A program made the translations under genes and the position numbers. Shown piece by piece: positions 1 to 9,240 of a stretch of DNA of 64,000 bases. The notes under the pieces are model-generated. The model saw only the letters and a list, made by a program, of their open reading frames with translations, was not told the DNA's origin and searched no databases. Within the stretch, counting starts at the first letter, position 1; every line of letters starts with the position of its first letter. Source of the DNA: Salinimonas chungwhensis DSM 16280 (GTDB taxonomy: Bacteria > Pseudomonadota > Gammaproteobacteria > Enterobacterales > Alteromonadaceae); contig NZ_KB899377.1 of NCBI RefSeq assembly GCF_000378185.1, positions 310,001-374,000 on the forward strand, in the 5' to 3' direction.

Positions 1-312
1 GGCAGTGCCATTAGTAATCTGCCGGCGGGACTGGACACACTGATGGGCGATGTGCCCGCGTTGTCAGGCGGCGAGCTACAACGGCTTGCCATCGCCAGGT
101 TATTGTTAAGAGATGCACAGGTCTGGTTACTTGATGAGCCAACAGCGCATTTACCAGAAGATCAGCATACCAACATATGCAGGCTGATTCGACACTGTTG
201 TCAGGACAAAACCGTCATATGGGTGTCGCACAAATCACTGAAAAAAGATTGGTTCTCGGCTATCTGGCACATTGAGGATCAGCATATTCGTCAGGTTCAG
301 GAAAATATATGA
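1..312 (+). CDS. cydD: Thiol reductant ABC exporter subunit CydD, C-terminal part (cut by window edge)
   Basis: The frame is open from base 1, so only the last 103 codons are present. They hold the end of an ABC nucleotide-binding domain: the signature LSGGELQRLAIARLLL, a Walker B with catalytic glutamate (VWLLDEPTAHL) and the H-loop (VIWVSHKS). CydD forms a heterodimer with CydC in the inner membrane that exports cysteine and glutathione to the periplasm, which is needed to assemble cytochrome bd oxidase. The stop overlaps the next start (ATGA at 309-312), so the two genes are translationally coupled. CydD is assigned mainly because its partner is a clear CydC; the fragment alone only shows an ABC ATPase. 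Confidence 0.85.
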   Translation, partial: GSAISNLPAGLDTLMGDVPALSGGELQRLAIARLLLRDAQVWLLDEPTAHLPEDQHTNICRLIRHCCQDKTVIWVSHKSLKKDWFSAIWHIEDQHIRQVQENI

Positions 313-1829
313 AATCAACGCCGTGGGTGTCTTTATGTCTGGCTGTCCTGCATGGTATCGCGGGCTTGTCGATTCTGGTGGTTTCAGCCTGGTTTATTGC
401 CGCCTGTGCAGTCGCACCGATTGGGTTTAACTATATGTTACCTGCTGTGGCAATCAGAGCGCTGGCATTAATTCGCATCGCATCCGGTTACGGGCATATG
501 TGGGTAGGTCACAAAGACTTACTGGCGCGCACAGCGGTATTACGGGACGGTCTGTTTGGTCGTCTGTTACATCATCGCATTGCACGCCGGGCGCAACTGG
601 CTGAGGCGCTAAGTGCACATACGGAGACAGTCGCATCGGTATGGGTGGCCTGTATTGCTCAGGTTGCCACGGCCGTTATCGTGCTTCCGGCGCTGCTGGC
701 AGCAGGTCTTTATCTGGTGTTACCCGGTACCATTTTTATTGTGGTATTGGGAATGGTGTGGCTGGCTATTACAATTGGCGTGGTGGTGAAAAGCCTGGAT
801 GTGGCGGCCGAGCAGGTTCTGGCTGAACAGGCACTGGCTGAACGCAGTGAAGCCTATTTGCGGACCAGTTCATTATGGCATTTGTACGCGCCGGGTCAGC
901 ATAACCGACCTACGGCGATGCCAGTTTGGTCACTGGAAAATAGATTACAGTCGCTGTCCGAAAAAGCCGTCTGGACTATTCAGGCGCTGGCGTTTTTGAT
1001 GGTGATAATCATGGTTGCCTGGCCCGCTGCCGGCGTTTTGCACAATCCTCTGGCGATGATTGTACCGATGATTTTGTTGGCAGCGCCAGACTGGTTAGGT
1101 CGATCTGCGGCCACGGCTACTTTTGCGGCTCGTTTTAATAAGGCGCGCCAGGCACTGTCAGATTTATCTCTGCGCCATGTGCCTGTTATCACCGCGCCTG
1201 TGGGGAAGATACGGTTACAGCGCTTCGCGGCACGCGGACGGCCTATGGAGCCGGTGGATACTGTATTGCCCCAATGCGGTATTGTTACTGTAAGTGGCCC
1301 TTCCGGCACCGGTAAATCATCGTTGCTACAGGCGCTGGCCGGGGAAATTCCCTTTTTTGGCAAAAAATACAGCGATACATTGTCATTGCCTCAGGGCCTT
1401 GTTGAGCCCTGGCTATATGTTCAGCAGGCGCCCACGGTTTTGCAGGCTACGCTGCGGGACAATCTTGACCCGGCGCGTCGGTGCAGTAATGATAAGTTGC
1501 TGGAGGTGCTCGCAAGCGTCGGGCTGGGCTACCTAACCGAACTCAGTCAGTGGCTGGGTGCTGGCGGGCGCACATTATCCGGCGGCGAAAGTAAGCGTCT
1601 GGCTATTGCCCGCGCACTATTGACCAATAAAAAAGTCTTGTTGGTGGATGAGCCCTTTGAGGGGCTGGATGTTTTTAGCCGTAGCAAGCTGGTCAGTCTT
1701 TTTAATACATTATCTCACACCCATCTCATTGTTATTGCAACCCACATCCGTGCGTCGTCGCTCAGGGTGGATTGCACTGTCGTTATGAATAGCGGGCTGA
1801 CCGTTACTGATCAGCAGGCGAGTATCTGA
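309..1829 (+). CDS. cydC: Thiol reductant ABC exporter subunit CydC
   Basis: Half-transporter of 506 residues: an N-terminal membrane domain (hydrophobic segments in about residues 5-40, 120-165 and 225-260) fused to a C-terminal ATPase domain. The ATPase has Walker A GPSGTGKSS (about residue 330), the signature LSGGESKRLAIARALL, Walker B VLLVDEPFEGLD and the H-loop VIATHIR. The stretch FNYMLPAVAIRALALIR near the N-terminus matches the conserved start of CydC. With CydD it exports thiols used in cytochrome bd assembly. It is about 65 residues shorter than Escherichia coli CydC (573), mainly through tighter membrane helices and a short C-terminus; all ATPase motifs are intact, so it looks functional. 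Confidence 0.9.
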   Translation: MKSTPWVSLCLAVLHGIAGLSILVVSAWFIAACAVAPIGFNYMLPAVAIRALALIRIASGYGHMWVGHKDLLARTAVLRDGLFGRLLHHRIARRAQLAEALSAHTETVASVWVACIAQVATAVIVLPALLAAGLYLVLPGTIFIVVLGMVWLAITIGVVVKSLDVAAEQVLAEQALAERSEAYLRTSSLWHLYAPGQHNRPTAMPVWSLENRLQSLSEKAVWTIQALAFLMVIIMVAWPAAGVLHNPLAMIVPMILLAAPDWLGRSAATATFAARFNKARQALSDLSLRHVPVITAPVGKIRLQRFAARGRPMEPVDTVLPQCGIVTVSGPSGTGKSSLLQALAGEIPFFGKKYSDTLSLPQGLVEPWLYVQQAPTVLQATLRDNLDPARRCSNDKLLEVLASVGLGYLTELSQWLGAGGRTLSGGESKRLAIARALLTNKKVLLVDEPFEGLDVFSRSKLVSLFNTLSHTHLIVIATHIRASSLRVDCTVVMNSGLTVTDQQASI

Positions 1830-1983
1830 AAAATAACAGTAAAGTTAACCCTCTGATAAGCCGATATACCTCTTACATATTACGACCTGATGCTTGTGGG
1901 TGCCAATTCGGGACTTTTGACCAATAGGTTTTTCTTAACCCTGTCAGTATCATCTGACATCATTTACTTATTAAGAGGCGGTT

Positions 1984-3078
1984 ATGTTCGTCTTAAAATC
2001 TTCCTTTGACGAAAAACAACAAGAGATAGCCCGCCTTGAGGCGGAAAAAGCAGCATTACAAGATAAAGTTTACAATCTTGAAACTGCATTGGATGAGGAA
2101 CGCAGCCGATATAGTGTGTTGAAAAAACAGACTGACGCAGACGCCAGCGATATGCTTACATCTGCGCTGATGGAATCAATGCATCAGGTCGTCGGCATTC
2201 GCGAAACAGTAGCGAATTCTTATGACGTTATCAGTAATGAAACCCATAAGTTGAATGACATTGATAGTCTGGTCACCTCTAGCTCCGCCTCACTGAAAAG
2301 CATCAGTCAGGCGATGGAAGCACTCAATAATCGGATGGGGCAGATGAGTGAGCGGATTGCAGGTCTTTCGGATACTGCCGATAGTATCAACAAGTTTGTC
2401 AGTACCATTACCAGTATTTCCGACCAGACCAACCTGCTGGCGCTTAATGCGGCAATAGAAGCAGCGCGTGCCGGCGATGCAGGGCGCGGGTTCAGTGTGG
2501 TCGCTGATGAAGTTCGGGCGTTAGCGAATGAAACAAACAAGTCGGCCAGCGAGGTGGCAGAGCTGGTCAAGGGAATTATTCAGTCAACGAAAGCGGCAGT
2601 TGGTGCGGTGTCAGAGCTTCAGGATAATAATAGCCACCTGACTTCGGGGGTGGATGATCTTAGTCAGGACTACGATAAGATGGTCACCTTTTGCGGCAGC
2701 ATGAAGCAAACTATTACTGTGGCGGCTCACCAGACATTTATTCAGACGGTCAAACTTGACCACGTTGCCTGGAAAAGTGAGGTTTATGCGGTAATCAAAG
2801 GCGACAGTCAAAAACACGCTGATGACTTTGCGGATCACCGCACATGCCGCCTGGGACAATGGTATCAACAGCAAGCGGGTAAACCCATTGCACAGAGTGA
2901 GATTTTTACGCGGCTGGATATCCCCCATGCAAAAGTGCACCGTGCTGGCACAGAAGCGTTAGTGGCTATGCAAAATAATGACAAAGAAAAAGCATATCGT
3001 CTTATTGATGAAATGGAGCAGGCCAGTCAGGAGACGATGACGCTACTTGACCGTCTCGCCGGCGAAGTAATGCGCTGA
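1984..3078 (+). CDS. Soluble methyl-accepting chemotaxis protein with C-terminal CZB zinc-binding domain
   Basis: A 364-residue chemoreceptor without any membrane segment. Residues about 10-50 are a charged coiled coil. The receptor signalling hairpin follows, with its tip [15 protein letters not shown] near residues 150-167. The C-terminus carries the chemoreceptor zinc-binding (CZB) pattern: LDHVAWK (about 257), [10 protein letters not shown] (about 284) and HAKVHRAG (about 315), giving the His/Cys/His/His zinc set. CZB receptors of this kind sense cytoplasmic zinc or oxidants such as hypochlorous acid through the zinc-bound cysteine; that role is known for the family and inferred here. The gene stands alone, preceded by the Shine-Dalgarno AAGAGG at 1972-1977. 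No chemotaxis kinase gene is nearby, so it probably feeds a pathway encoded elsewhere. Confidence 0.88.
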   Translation: MFVLKSSFDEKQQEIARLEAEKAALQDKVYNLETALDEERSRYSVLKKQTDADASDMLTSALMESMHQVVGIRETVANSYDVISNETHKLNDIDSLVTSSSASLKSISQAMEALNNRMGQMSERIAGLSDTADSINKFVSTITSISDQTNLLALNAAIEAARAGDAGRGFSVVADEVRALANETNKSASEVAELVKGIIQSTKAAVGAVSELQDNNSHLTSGVDDLSQDYDKMVTFCGSMKQTITVAAHQTFIQTVKLDHVAWKSEVYAVIKGDSQKHADDFADHRTCRLGQWYQQQAGKPIAQSEIFTRLDIPHAKVHRAGTEALVAMQNNDKEKAYRLIDEMEQASQETMTLLDRLAGEVMR

Positions 3079-3510
3079 TAATAACGGTTAGGGCAGACGC
3101 AGGTCTTTCCCAATCTACCCTCATTCGATATTTCAATAGATATACATTCTGCCAGGCGCCCAGCCTGGCTATGACAACATTTCTTTCCCCTGACTTTAAA
3201 AACTCTCATTTTTTTCTATACTTACGCCACCTTTGTAGTGGTGATTCTGTATATGCATTCACTTTTATGTATTGAATTGAATACTTATTAGAATACGTAG
3301 GTGGCCGATATAATGGCCTGACACGACGAGTAATTTTTCAACACATTACCGCGCTAGTAGTTCTACGATTCACCACTTCGTAGGAGTGGTAACCCGGCTC
3401 TCTCACATTTGAGCACATTTTGGTAAAACAACGATCAGTTTGGCTTTGACGTAAAGCTGGTCAGCGCTTTGCCGGTAACAACTTTCAAGGAAGGACGGAG
3501 ACTATAATAT
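3079..3510 (+). promoter_or_regulatory. 432-nt intergenic region with promoter element and structured 5' leader
   Basis: No gene is visible. A TATAAT at 3309-3314 lies inside the inverted repeat GGCC-N8-GGCC (3304-3319), and no good -35 precedes it. About 190 nt of probable leader follow before the Aer-like gene. The leader contains the hairpin CCACT/AGTGG (about 3382-3398). CTACG/CGTAG arms (about 3372-3386) overlap it, so two folds exclude each other. A second hairpin, GCTTT-GACGT-AAAGC, lies near 3443-3457. The Shine-Dalgarno AAGGAAGGACGGAG precedes the start at 3511. The long leader and alternative stems hint at post-transcriptional control, but I could not match a known riboswitch. Confidence 0.4.
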
Positions 3511-5094
3511 ATGCGAAATAACCAGCCTGTCACAAATCGGGAATATAGTTTTCCAACCGACTATCGTCTTATTTCCTCAACAGATAATCGCGGCGTTATC
3601 ACACATTGCAATCAGCAGTTCATCGAGGTGAGTGGTTACGCGAAAGATGAGCTGGTGGGGAAAAATCATAATGTAGTTCGCCATCCCGACATGCCACAGG
3701 CGGTATTTAAAAAAATGTGGCAAACCCTCGAGTCCGGAAATATCTGGATGGGCCTGGTTAAAAATCGCCGTAAAGACGGCGATCATTACTGGGTTTCTGC
3801 GTTTGTAACACCGGTTTATGAAAATGGTGCAATTGTCGGCTATGAATCGGTACGTGTGCCAGCCTTGCCCGCCGAAATAAATCGAGCAGAGGAGGTTTAT
3901 CAGCGCCTTAGACAGGACAAGAATGCTGCCAGTGCAGGGCGAGCAGGTAAGGGCTTATTGGTCGATAGCTTGCCGTATTTAGTGCCAGGAATTATTACTA
4001 CAGGAATAGTCGGTGGCATCAGTGGATCCCTGCCGGCGGCAGCCAGTGCCGCTGGCTTTATAATTGCTGGTTTGTGGGCTCGGTGGAGCGAACGCAAGGA
4101 TTGGGAAGCGCTTATCGGACTTAGTCCGGGAAGCTTCAGCGATCAAACAGTCGCACAGACTTATTTTTCAGATGTGGGCCATAAAGCCAGAGCTAAACTG
4201 GTATTAGGCTGTGAGTTGGCTCGATCCCGTACCGCTCTCACCAGGATTGAAGATGCCGCAAATGGTCTTAATAGCATTGCCGATAGCACACACGACCAGG
4301 CTCTTAGTGCTAGTAGTGTGGTGGCTCAACAAAACCAGGCTACTCAGCAAATAGCATCGGCAGTACACCAAATGTCGCAAGCTATCAATGAGGTGGCTCA
4401 GCGGGTCGAGACAAATGCCAGTAGTGCACGCGAGGCATCCAAAAATGTTGAAGATGGTAATAACAAAGCGGATATGGCGTTACAGTCAATCAATGAGCTG
4501 AAAGAGGCTGTACAGTCCATTGCGACAACAGTACAGGAGTTAGCTCAGTCCACCAGTGATATAGGCGAGGCCGCCAGTATTATTTCAACTATTGCTGAAC
4601 AAACTAATTTGTTAGCCCTTAACGCAGCAATCGAAGCAGCCAGAGCCGGTGAACAAGGGCGAGGCTTTGCAGTTGTTGCTGATGAAGTGCGCTCTTTAGC
4701 GTCTAAGACCCGAGAGTCTACAGACAAAATTCATAATATTATTCAAATTCTGGCAGAGCGGTCCGAGCGAGCAGTGCGTGTTTCCGATGCCGGGTTGGAT
4801 GCTGCTACCCGCGGTGCTGAAACCGTGGAAGAGACGCGCACCACGCTGGCTGAAATTAACCAGGCGGTCAGTATTATTGCTGACCAGACTATTGAAATGT
4901 CATCTGCCGTCGAAGAGCAAAGCAGCGTTGCCGAGCACATTAATCAACAAATTGTGGATATTGCTGATGGCGCTCAGGATACAGAAAAAGCGTCTAAGCA
5001 ATCGCTGGAATCCAGCGAGCAATTACGCAAAACGGTGGCGCAGGTTAACTCTGTAATTACCCGTTTTTCCAGTGCCGGCAGAGTGGGCGATTAA
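3511..5094 (+). CDS. Aer-like PAS domain methyl-accepting chemotaxis protein
   Basis: Chemoreceptor of 527 residues. An N-terminal PAS domain (about residues 15-115) carries the motifs [25 protein letters not shown] and KDGDHYWV, typical of the FAD-binding PAS of the aerotaxis receptor Aer. Two short hydrophobic stretches (about 150-195) anchor it in the inner membrane without a periplasmic sensor domain, as in Aer. The C-terminal signalling hairpin has [15 protein letters not shown] near residue 370. It probably reports redox or energy state through FAD; FAD binding is inferred from the family. The gene is convergent with the ABC permease, whose stop codon overlaps this one by 4 nt. Confidence 0.88.
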   Translation: MRNNQPVTNREYSFPTDYRLISSTDNRGVITHCNQQFIEVSGYAKDELVGKNHNVVRHPDMPQAVFKKMWQTLESGNIWMGLVKNRRKDGDHYWVSAFVTPVYENGAIVGYESVRVPALPAEINRAEEVYQRLRQDKNAASAGRAGKGLLVDSLPYLVPGIITTGIVGGISGSLPAAASAAGFIIAGLWARWSERKDWEALIGLSPGSFSDQTVAQTYFSDVGHKARAKLVLGCELARSRTALTRIEDAANGLNSIADSTHDQALSASSVVAQQNQATQQIASAVHQMSQAINEVAQRVETNASSAREASKNVEDGNNKADMALQSINELKEAVQSIATTVQELAQSTSDIGEAASIISTIAEQTNLLALNAAIEAARAGEQGRGFAVVADEVRSLASKTRESTDKIHNIIQILAERSERAVRVSDAGLDAATRGAETVEETRTTLAEINQAVSIIADQTIEMSSAVEEQSSVAEHINQQIVDIADGAQDTEKASKQSLESSEQLRKTVAQVNSVITRFSSAGRVGD

Positions 5095-6389
5095 CGCTGG
5101 CTTAACCCAGCATGCAAGGCCTGGCGGTAAGCCGCCAGCGCTGGTACAAAGCTGCATAGCCAGGTGGCGGCCAATACACAGATAATGATTACGCCACTGT
5201 TAACCGTGAGCAGATTGCCGGTGATGAATAAACCAAACTTTGTGCTTAGAAAATCTTTTAGGCCGACAAACAATAGTGAGTCGAGTCCAAGGGCTATCAG
5301 GCATGCACCCAGTGCCAGCAAAAGCGCTTCAGTCTGAACCAGCCATAAAATGGCCACCGGGCCCGCCCCCATGGCTCGTAATACCGCAATCTCGTGGCGC
5401 CGTTCCCGCATGCTGGCCAGCAACATGGTTATCAGGCCAATCAATGAGGCAACTAATATTAGTACCGAAATGCCAAGCAATAATTTCTCGATGCCCCCCA
5501 TAAGCTGCCACAACTGTGACAGTGCCATGCCGGGCAGAATTGCCAGTACCGGCTCCTCATTATTCTGATTTAGCTGATACTGCAATTGAAGGGCAGCCGC
5601 CCGGCTGGTTAACCCTACAAAAATGGCGGTAACCTGAGTTAGCTGAGCGGCTTCATGTTTATCTTCGTGATGGGCATGTTCGGGCTCTTCAGCAGACAGC
5701 GCTGCTTCAGGCTCAGGCTTTTGTATACGCATAGATCGCGAGGTGCCTCGCCGTGCATTCTCATGCATCATTTCCACGCCCTGTAAAGTAACGTGCACCG
5801 CTTTATCAATAGGCGTACCGGTGGGTGACAAGATGCCGCTTACCCTGAATGGATGATCATCATGCTGCTTGAAACTGACATTACCCAGGCCATGTGCGAT
5901 AACGATCTCATCTCCAACCTGATAGTCTAATGCTTCAGCTACCTGGCTGCCAACCACTGCTGACCGCTTTGTTGTGAAAGGCCCGCCTTTAGCAAACTGA
6001 ATACTCTGCTTATCGCCGTATTGATAATGAGAAAAGTAACGATTATCTGTGCCCACTACTCGGTAGCCCTGATGACTATCACCCAAAGAAACAGGAATAA
6101 CCCAGTCTACCAGCTTATTTTGTTTAAGCTTATCCACCTGCTCCCAGCTAATGCCATTGGTCGCGTTGCCCATATGGAACACCGAATACAGCAATAAATT
6201 AAGATTGCCGGTGGGCGCACCAACAATCAAATCGACCCCTGACACTGTGCGGGTAAAACTTTGCTTTACCTGACCACGGATAAACTCAACCCCCAGTAAC
6301 AGACTCACACTTATTACAATAGAAATGAGGGTTAAGAGCACAGAAGTGCGACGGTGTTTTAGACTGGCTAGTGCAATTTTACCAATCAT
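5091..6389 (-). CDS. ABC transporter permease of FtsX/MacB type with a histidine-rich periplasmic loop
   Basis: A 432-residue permease with the four-helix FtsX/MacB plan: one helix near residues 15-37, a large periplasmic domain, then three C-terminal helices (about 305-330, 350-375, 395-420). [15 protein letters not shown] is the conserved cytoplasmic coupling motif before helix 3. The periplasmic domain contains an unusual acidic and histidine-rich insert, [14 protein letters not shown] (about residues 228-245), which suggests metal binding. The start overlaps the ATPase stop (ATGA), so the two form one operon. Families of this type move lipoproteins, peptides or other substrates out of the inner membrane. 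The histidine insert recalls zinc-regulated ABC genes of vibrios, but that link is my inference. Confidence 0.82.
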   Translation of the reverse strand: MIGKIALASLKHRRTSVLLTLISIVISVSLLLGVEFIRGQVKQSFTRTVSGVDLIVGAPTGNLNLLLYSVFHMGNATNGISWEQVDKLKQNKLVDWVIPVSLGDSHQGYRVVGTDNRYFSHYQYGDKQSIQFAKGGPFTTKRSAVVGSQVAEALDYQVGDEIVIAHGLGNVSFKQHDDHPFRVSGILSPTGTPIDKAVHVTLQGVEMMHENARRGTSRSMRIQKPEPEAALSAEEPEHAHHEDKHEAAQLTQVTAIFVGLTSRAAALQLQYQLNQNNEEPVLAILPGMALSQLWQLMGGIEKLLLGISVLILVASLIGLITMLLASMRERRHEIAVLRAMGAGPVAILWLVQTEALLLALGACLIALGLDSLLFVGLKDFLSTKFGLFITGNLLTVNSGVIIICVLAATWLCSFVPALAAYRQALHAGLSQR

Positions 6390-7099
6390 ACAGGGCTCCC
6401 AGAGGGCCGATTGAGGCAGGACATATCTGTTTGTTCATCGAAGTATTGTGCAAGACTCTTGTCGTGACTGACAAAGATAACAGCACTGTGTGCTGTTGCT
6501 TCTAACAATAACTGCATGAATTTATCTCTGGCATCAGCATCTAAGGCCGATGTGGGCTCATCAACAATGACCAGCGAAGGTTCATTGATAAGAGCCCGGG
6601 CGATAGCGACGCGTTGCTGCTGTCCCACGCTTAGCAAGTCTGCACGTTTATGTAGCACATCAGTCGGAAGCTGCAGTTTATTAAGCAGGGTCGTCGCTCT
6701 CGCTGCAACATCCACGGTTTGATTTTTCGCGAAATAAGCAGCTACAGCCAGATTTTGATAAACGGTTAAATATCCAATCAAATTGAATTGTTGAAATACT
6801 ACACCGATATTTTGCGCCCTAAAGGCATCTTTACGACGAGCGGATAGCTTTGAAAAGGGTTTTCCCAGTAACTCTATGTTGCCGGATGACGCTTGCAGCG
6901 TACCCGTCAAAAGATTCAGCAGTGTACTTTTACCTGAACCCGAAGCGCCTGAGATAAAAATATGTCGGCCTTTGGGCAATTCCCAGGATTCTATATCAAT
7001 AACCGGCAACGCTGATTTGTCGTAGGCAAAGGTAACGCCCGTCATGCAAACTGCCAAATCAGCGGATGTATCGTTTTTTATCTGGGCAGGTTCGGTCAT
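6386..7099 (-). CDS. ABC transporter ATP-binding protein (LolD/MacB-like)
   Basis: A complete 237-residue ATPase: Walker A SGASGSGKST (about residue 55), Q-loop VVFQQFNLI, signature LSVGQQQRVAIARAL, Walker B LVIVDEPTSALDA and H-loop VIFVSHD. It powers the permease encoded immediately downstream. The signature has LSVGQ where LSGGQ is usual; this variant is tolerated in the family. I see no Shine-Dalgarno: a promoter sits so close to the ATG that the transcript should be almost leaderless (see the promoter at 7107-7141). It was considered as LolD, but LolC/E partners and a lipoprotein-release context are missing. Confidence 0.85.
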   Translation of the reverse strand: MTEPAQIKNDTSADLAVCMTGVTFAYDKSALPVIDIESWELPKGRHIFISGASGSGKSTLLNLLTGTLQASSGNIELLGKPFSKLSARRKDAFRAQNIGVVFQQFNLIGYLTVYQNLAVAAYFAKNQTVDVAARATTLLNKLQLPTDVLHKRADLLSVGQQQRVAIARALINEPSLVIVDEPTSALDADARDKFMQLLLEATAHSAVIFVSHDKSLAQYFDEQTDMSCLNRPSGSPV

Positions 7100-7106
7100 T
7101 CGGTTC

Positions 7107-7141
7107 AGTTGTTATAAAAATATGCTGCTGTTATAACAACT
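7107..7141 (-). promoter_or_regulatory. Promoter of the ABC exporter operon framed by an 11-bp perfect inverted repeat
   Basis: AGTTGTTATAA at 7107-7117 and TTATAACAACT at 7131-7141 are perfect inverted copies separated by 13 nt. Read on the minus strand they contain TTGTTA (-35-like), a 17-nt spacer and TATAAC (-10). Transcription would start near 7104, only about 5 nt before the ATG at 7099. The repeat is therefore placed to act as a repressor operator covering both promoter boxes. The half-site TGTTATAA resembles Zur half-sites, but the spacing does not fit the usual 15-bp Zur palindrome. Confidence 0.5.
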
Positions 7142-7151
7142 CTTGTGAGAT

Positions 7152-7177
7152 AAAAAAAGCGCCACAACGGTTTGTGC
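7152..7177 (-). terminator. Rho-independent terminator of yebG
   Basis: On the minus strand a CACAA-ACCG-TTGTG hairpin is followed by GGCGC and a run of seven T. It lies directly after the yebG stop codon and separates yebG from the ABC exporter operon. The stem is short (5 bp), so termination may be partial. Confidence 0.55.
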
Positions 7178-7471
7178 TTAGTTCTCATTTCCTGCTTTCA
7201 GGGTCACCACATCTGCACTGCCGTCTTCAAGCACATTTTTAAGCGCTGTGCCTTTTAGCAGCTTGCCTACTTTATCCTTATTTTTTGACAGCAAAATGGA
7301 TAGCTCTTCCATCTTTGCCTCTTCCATTTTAATTCCCATAGCCGTCATGAATCCGGCCAGATTGTCAGCAGTATCAAGCATCTTATCGTACTGATCTGCA
7401 GCTTTTTTATCAGTGGTCACAAGCTTTTCAACCTCTTTATGTGTTACGACATACTGTACGGTAATCGCCAT
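7178..7471 (-). CDS. yebG: YebG family SOS-induced protein
   Basis: Small protein of 97 residues counted from the ATG at 7471, which is preceded by GGAG 8 nt upstream; the longer reading from 7546 runs through the LexA box and is unlikely. The sequence QYVVTHKEVEKL followed by AADQYDKMLDTADNL matches the conserved core of YebG, a small SOS-induced protein of unclear biochemical role in E. coli. It is transcribed divergently from umuDC, and a perfect LexA box lies between the two (7517-7536), so induction by DNA damage is well supported. A terminator follows the gene. Confidence 0.85.
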   Translation of the reverse strand: MAITVQYVVTHKEVEKLVTTDKKAADQYDKMLDTADNLAGFMTAMGIKMEEAKMEELSILLSKNKDKVGKLLKGTALKNVLEDGSADVVTLKAGNEN

Positions 7472-7516
7472 GATGCACTCCGATTTATAATTTGACTTTA
7501 ACGAGACAACTACAAA

Positions 7517-7536
7517 TACTGTATATACAAACAGTA
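7517..7536. promoter_or_regulatory. LexA (SOS) box shared by yebG and umuDC
   Basis: TACTGTATATACAAACAGTA matches the gammaproteobacterial LexA consensus CTGT-N8-ACAG with extended flanks. It lies 46 nt upstream of the yebG ATG on one side and 26 nt upstream of the umuD ATG on the other. One LexA dimer could thus repress both transcription units. Confidence 0.9.
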
Positions 7537-7561
7537 TAAAACGCAACCTGAGATATGCAGT

Positions 7562-7978
7562 ATGTTAAAAGTTATTCCTGTTTTTGCACAGGCTGGAATT
7601 AGCGGCTTTGAGTCTCCGGCGGCGGAGTACCGTCAGCTCAAGCTGGATCTGGATGAGCTGCTAATTGAGCATCCCACCGCCACATTTATCGGTCAGGCCA
7701 GCGGTGATTCTATGACTGGCGTAGGCATTTTTGATGGCGATCTGCTCATCGTTGACCGTGCTGCGATAGCCTCTCCCCTGGATGTTGTAGTGGCTAACCT
7801 TAATGGCAGTTTTGTGTGTAAATTGTTCGATCGCAATACCCACACACTGCTTTCACCAGGCAGCAATCAGTACGGGCATAAGCTTCGAGAAGGCGACACT
7901 TTTGAAGAGGAAGGGATTGTGATTCGTTCTGTACGTCTGCATCGGTACACCCGGCAGTTAGCGCAATGTTTGCGTTAG
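7562..7978 (+). CDS. umuD: DNA polymerase V subunit UmuD (self-cleaving S24 peptidase)
   Basis: UmuD of 138 residues. RecA filaments trigger its self-cleavage to UmuD', which binds UmuC to form the translesion polymerase Pol V. The probable cleavage site is Ala11-Gly12 (FAQAGISGF). The catalytic pair is Ser50 in ASGDSM and Lys87 in FVCKLF, with the same 37-residue spacing as Ser60/Lys97 of E. coli UmuD. The N-terminal arm is about 13 residues shorter than in E. coli. The gene lies directly downstream of the LexA box and overlaps umuC by 13 nt, implying coupled translation. Confidence 0.93.
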   Translation: MLKVIPVFAQAGISGFESPAAEYRQLKLDLDELLIEHPTATFIGQASGDSMTGVGIFDGDLLIVDRAAIASPLDVVVANLNGSFVCKLFDRNTHTLLSPGSNQYGHKLREGDTFEEEGIVIRSVRLHRYTRQLAQCLR

Positions 7979-9222
7979 TCGATGCTAATAGTTTCTATGC
8001 TGCGGCAGAAAAAGTCTTCGACCCGGCCATTCGCAATAAACCGGTGGTCGTGCTGACCAACAACGATGGATGCATATGTGCCCTGTGCGACCAGGCAAAG
8101 CAGCTGGGGGTAAAAAAGTTTGGTCCCTATTACAAGGTGCAGGATATGCTGCGCTCACATAATGCAATCATCCGCTCGTCTAACTACGAGCTGTACGACG
8201 ATTTATCCAACAAGATGATGCAAATCATCGGTCGTTTTGGGCCCCGTCAGCATGTTTATAGTATTGACGAGTGCTTTTTAGACTTTGGTGAGTGGGTGCC
8301 TCAGGAAGGTTGGCATGAATACGCAGAAAAAATAAAAGAGGCGGTGTATCAGGAGCTGCGATTGCCGGTAAGCGTAGGCATTAGCTTGACCCCTACGCTA
8401 GCTAAAGTGGCTAGCTATGTTGCTAAGAAACGTAAAACCGGCCGGGGCAAAGCAATTCTTGTAAATGACAGTGTTTTAGATCGTGTTTTGGCGCAGCTGC
8501 AAGCCAATGATATCTGGGGCGTAGGGAAACGCTTATCTAAACGGCTGAATGATATGGGAATCACTTCAGCAAAATTATTAGCAGCCGCTGATCCCAGATC
8601 CATGCGAGCTCAATTCTCGGTTGAACTCGAACGCACCATCAGGGAACTTAACGGAACCCCCTGTTTTGATTGGACCAGTTTACCTACCGAGAAAAAGCAG
8701 ACCTTCTCGACCCGGGCGTTTGGTATTCCTGTGACCGATTTAACTGCACTACGTCAGTCACTGGCCTGGCATGCTGAAAGGGTGGCAGCAAAACTGCGGG
8801 CACAAAATAGCATGGTAAGAGTGATAACGGTTTTTGCTCACGCCAATCCGTTCGCGGTGCAAGGGCATTATCACAAGTCAGTTCAGCATACATTCGCCTA
8901 TCCGGTAAATGACACCAGTAGTCTGGTGCGCGCCACTACACAGGCTGCCCGTGAGATTTATCAGCCAGGTATTCGATTTCACAAAAGTGGTGTAGGTGCG
9001 ATTGACATCTGTACGCAGGATCAGATTCAGCCAGACTTGTTTGAATCACGTCAATCTAAACCAGAATTAATGCAATGCATGGACCTGATTAACCGTCGTT
9101 ATGGTAAGAATACATTAGGCGTCGCGGCCAAAGGGGTTGACGTAAAGTGGTCAATGAAGCGAAATTTTCTTTCGCCACACTACACGACGAACTGGCGCGA
9201 TATTCCAAAAATTCTTTGTTAA
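7966..9222 (+). CDS. umuC: DNA polymerase V catalytic subunit UmuC
   Basis: Y-family translesion DNA polymerase of 418 residues. Metal ligands are visible at Asp6 (ALVDANSFYAAAE) and Asp101/Glu102 (YSIDECFLDF), the same positions as in E. coli UmuC. The steric-gate region, the helix-hairpin-helix area (WGVGKRLSKRL) and the little-finger domain follow, and the C-terminal UmuC-specific region ends in NWRDIPKILC. With UmuD' it copies damaged templates during the SOS response. It is the second gene of the LexA-controlled umuDC operon; the HAD gene follows after 18 nt and may be cotranscribed. Confidence 0.93.
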   Translation: MFALVDANSFYAAAEKVFDPAIRNKPVVVLTNNDGCICALCDQAKQLGVKKFGPYYKVQDMLRSHNAIIRSSNYELYDDLSNKMMQIIGRFGPRQHVYSIDECFLDFGEWVPQEGWHEYAEKIKEAVYQELRLPVSVGISLTPTLAKVASYVAKKRKTGRGKAILVNDSVLDRVLAQLQANDIWGVGKRLSKRLNDMGITSAKLLAAADPRSMRAQFSVELERTIRELNGTPCFDWTSLPTEKKQTFSTRAFGIPVTDLTALRQSLAWHAERVAAKLRAQNSMVRVITVFAHANPFAVQGHYHKSVQHTFAYPVNDTSSLVRATTQAAREIYQPGIRFHKSGVGAIDICTQDQIQPDLFESRQSKPELMQCMDLINRRYGKNTLGVAAKGVDVKWSMKRNFLSPHYTTNWRDIPKILC

Positions 9223-9240
9223 GCGGATGGGTAGAAAAAT

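Noticed and set aside
3419..3500. Possible GEMM-I (cyclic di-GMP) riboswitch before the Aer-like gene
   Set aside because: GACGTAAAGCT resembles the GACGCAAAGC core, but the paired GGCAAACC part and tetraloop hairpin are missing at the right place.
5091..7099. LolCDE lipoprotein-releasing complex
   Set aside because: Only one permease gene, a histidine-rich loop unlike LolC/E, and no Lol context.
7107..7141. Zur box call for the inverted repeat
   Set aside because: Half-sites resemble Zur (TGTTATAA), but the 13-nt spacing does not match the 15-bp palindrome; kept only as an unnamed operator.
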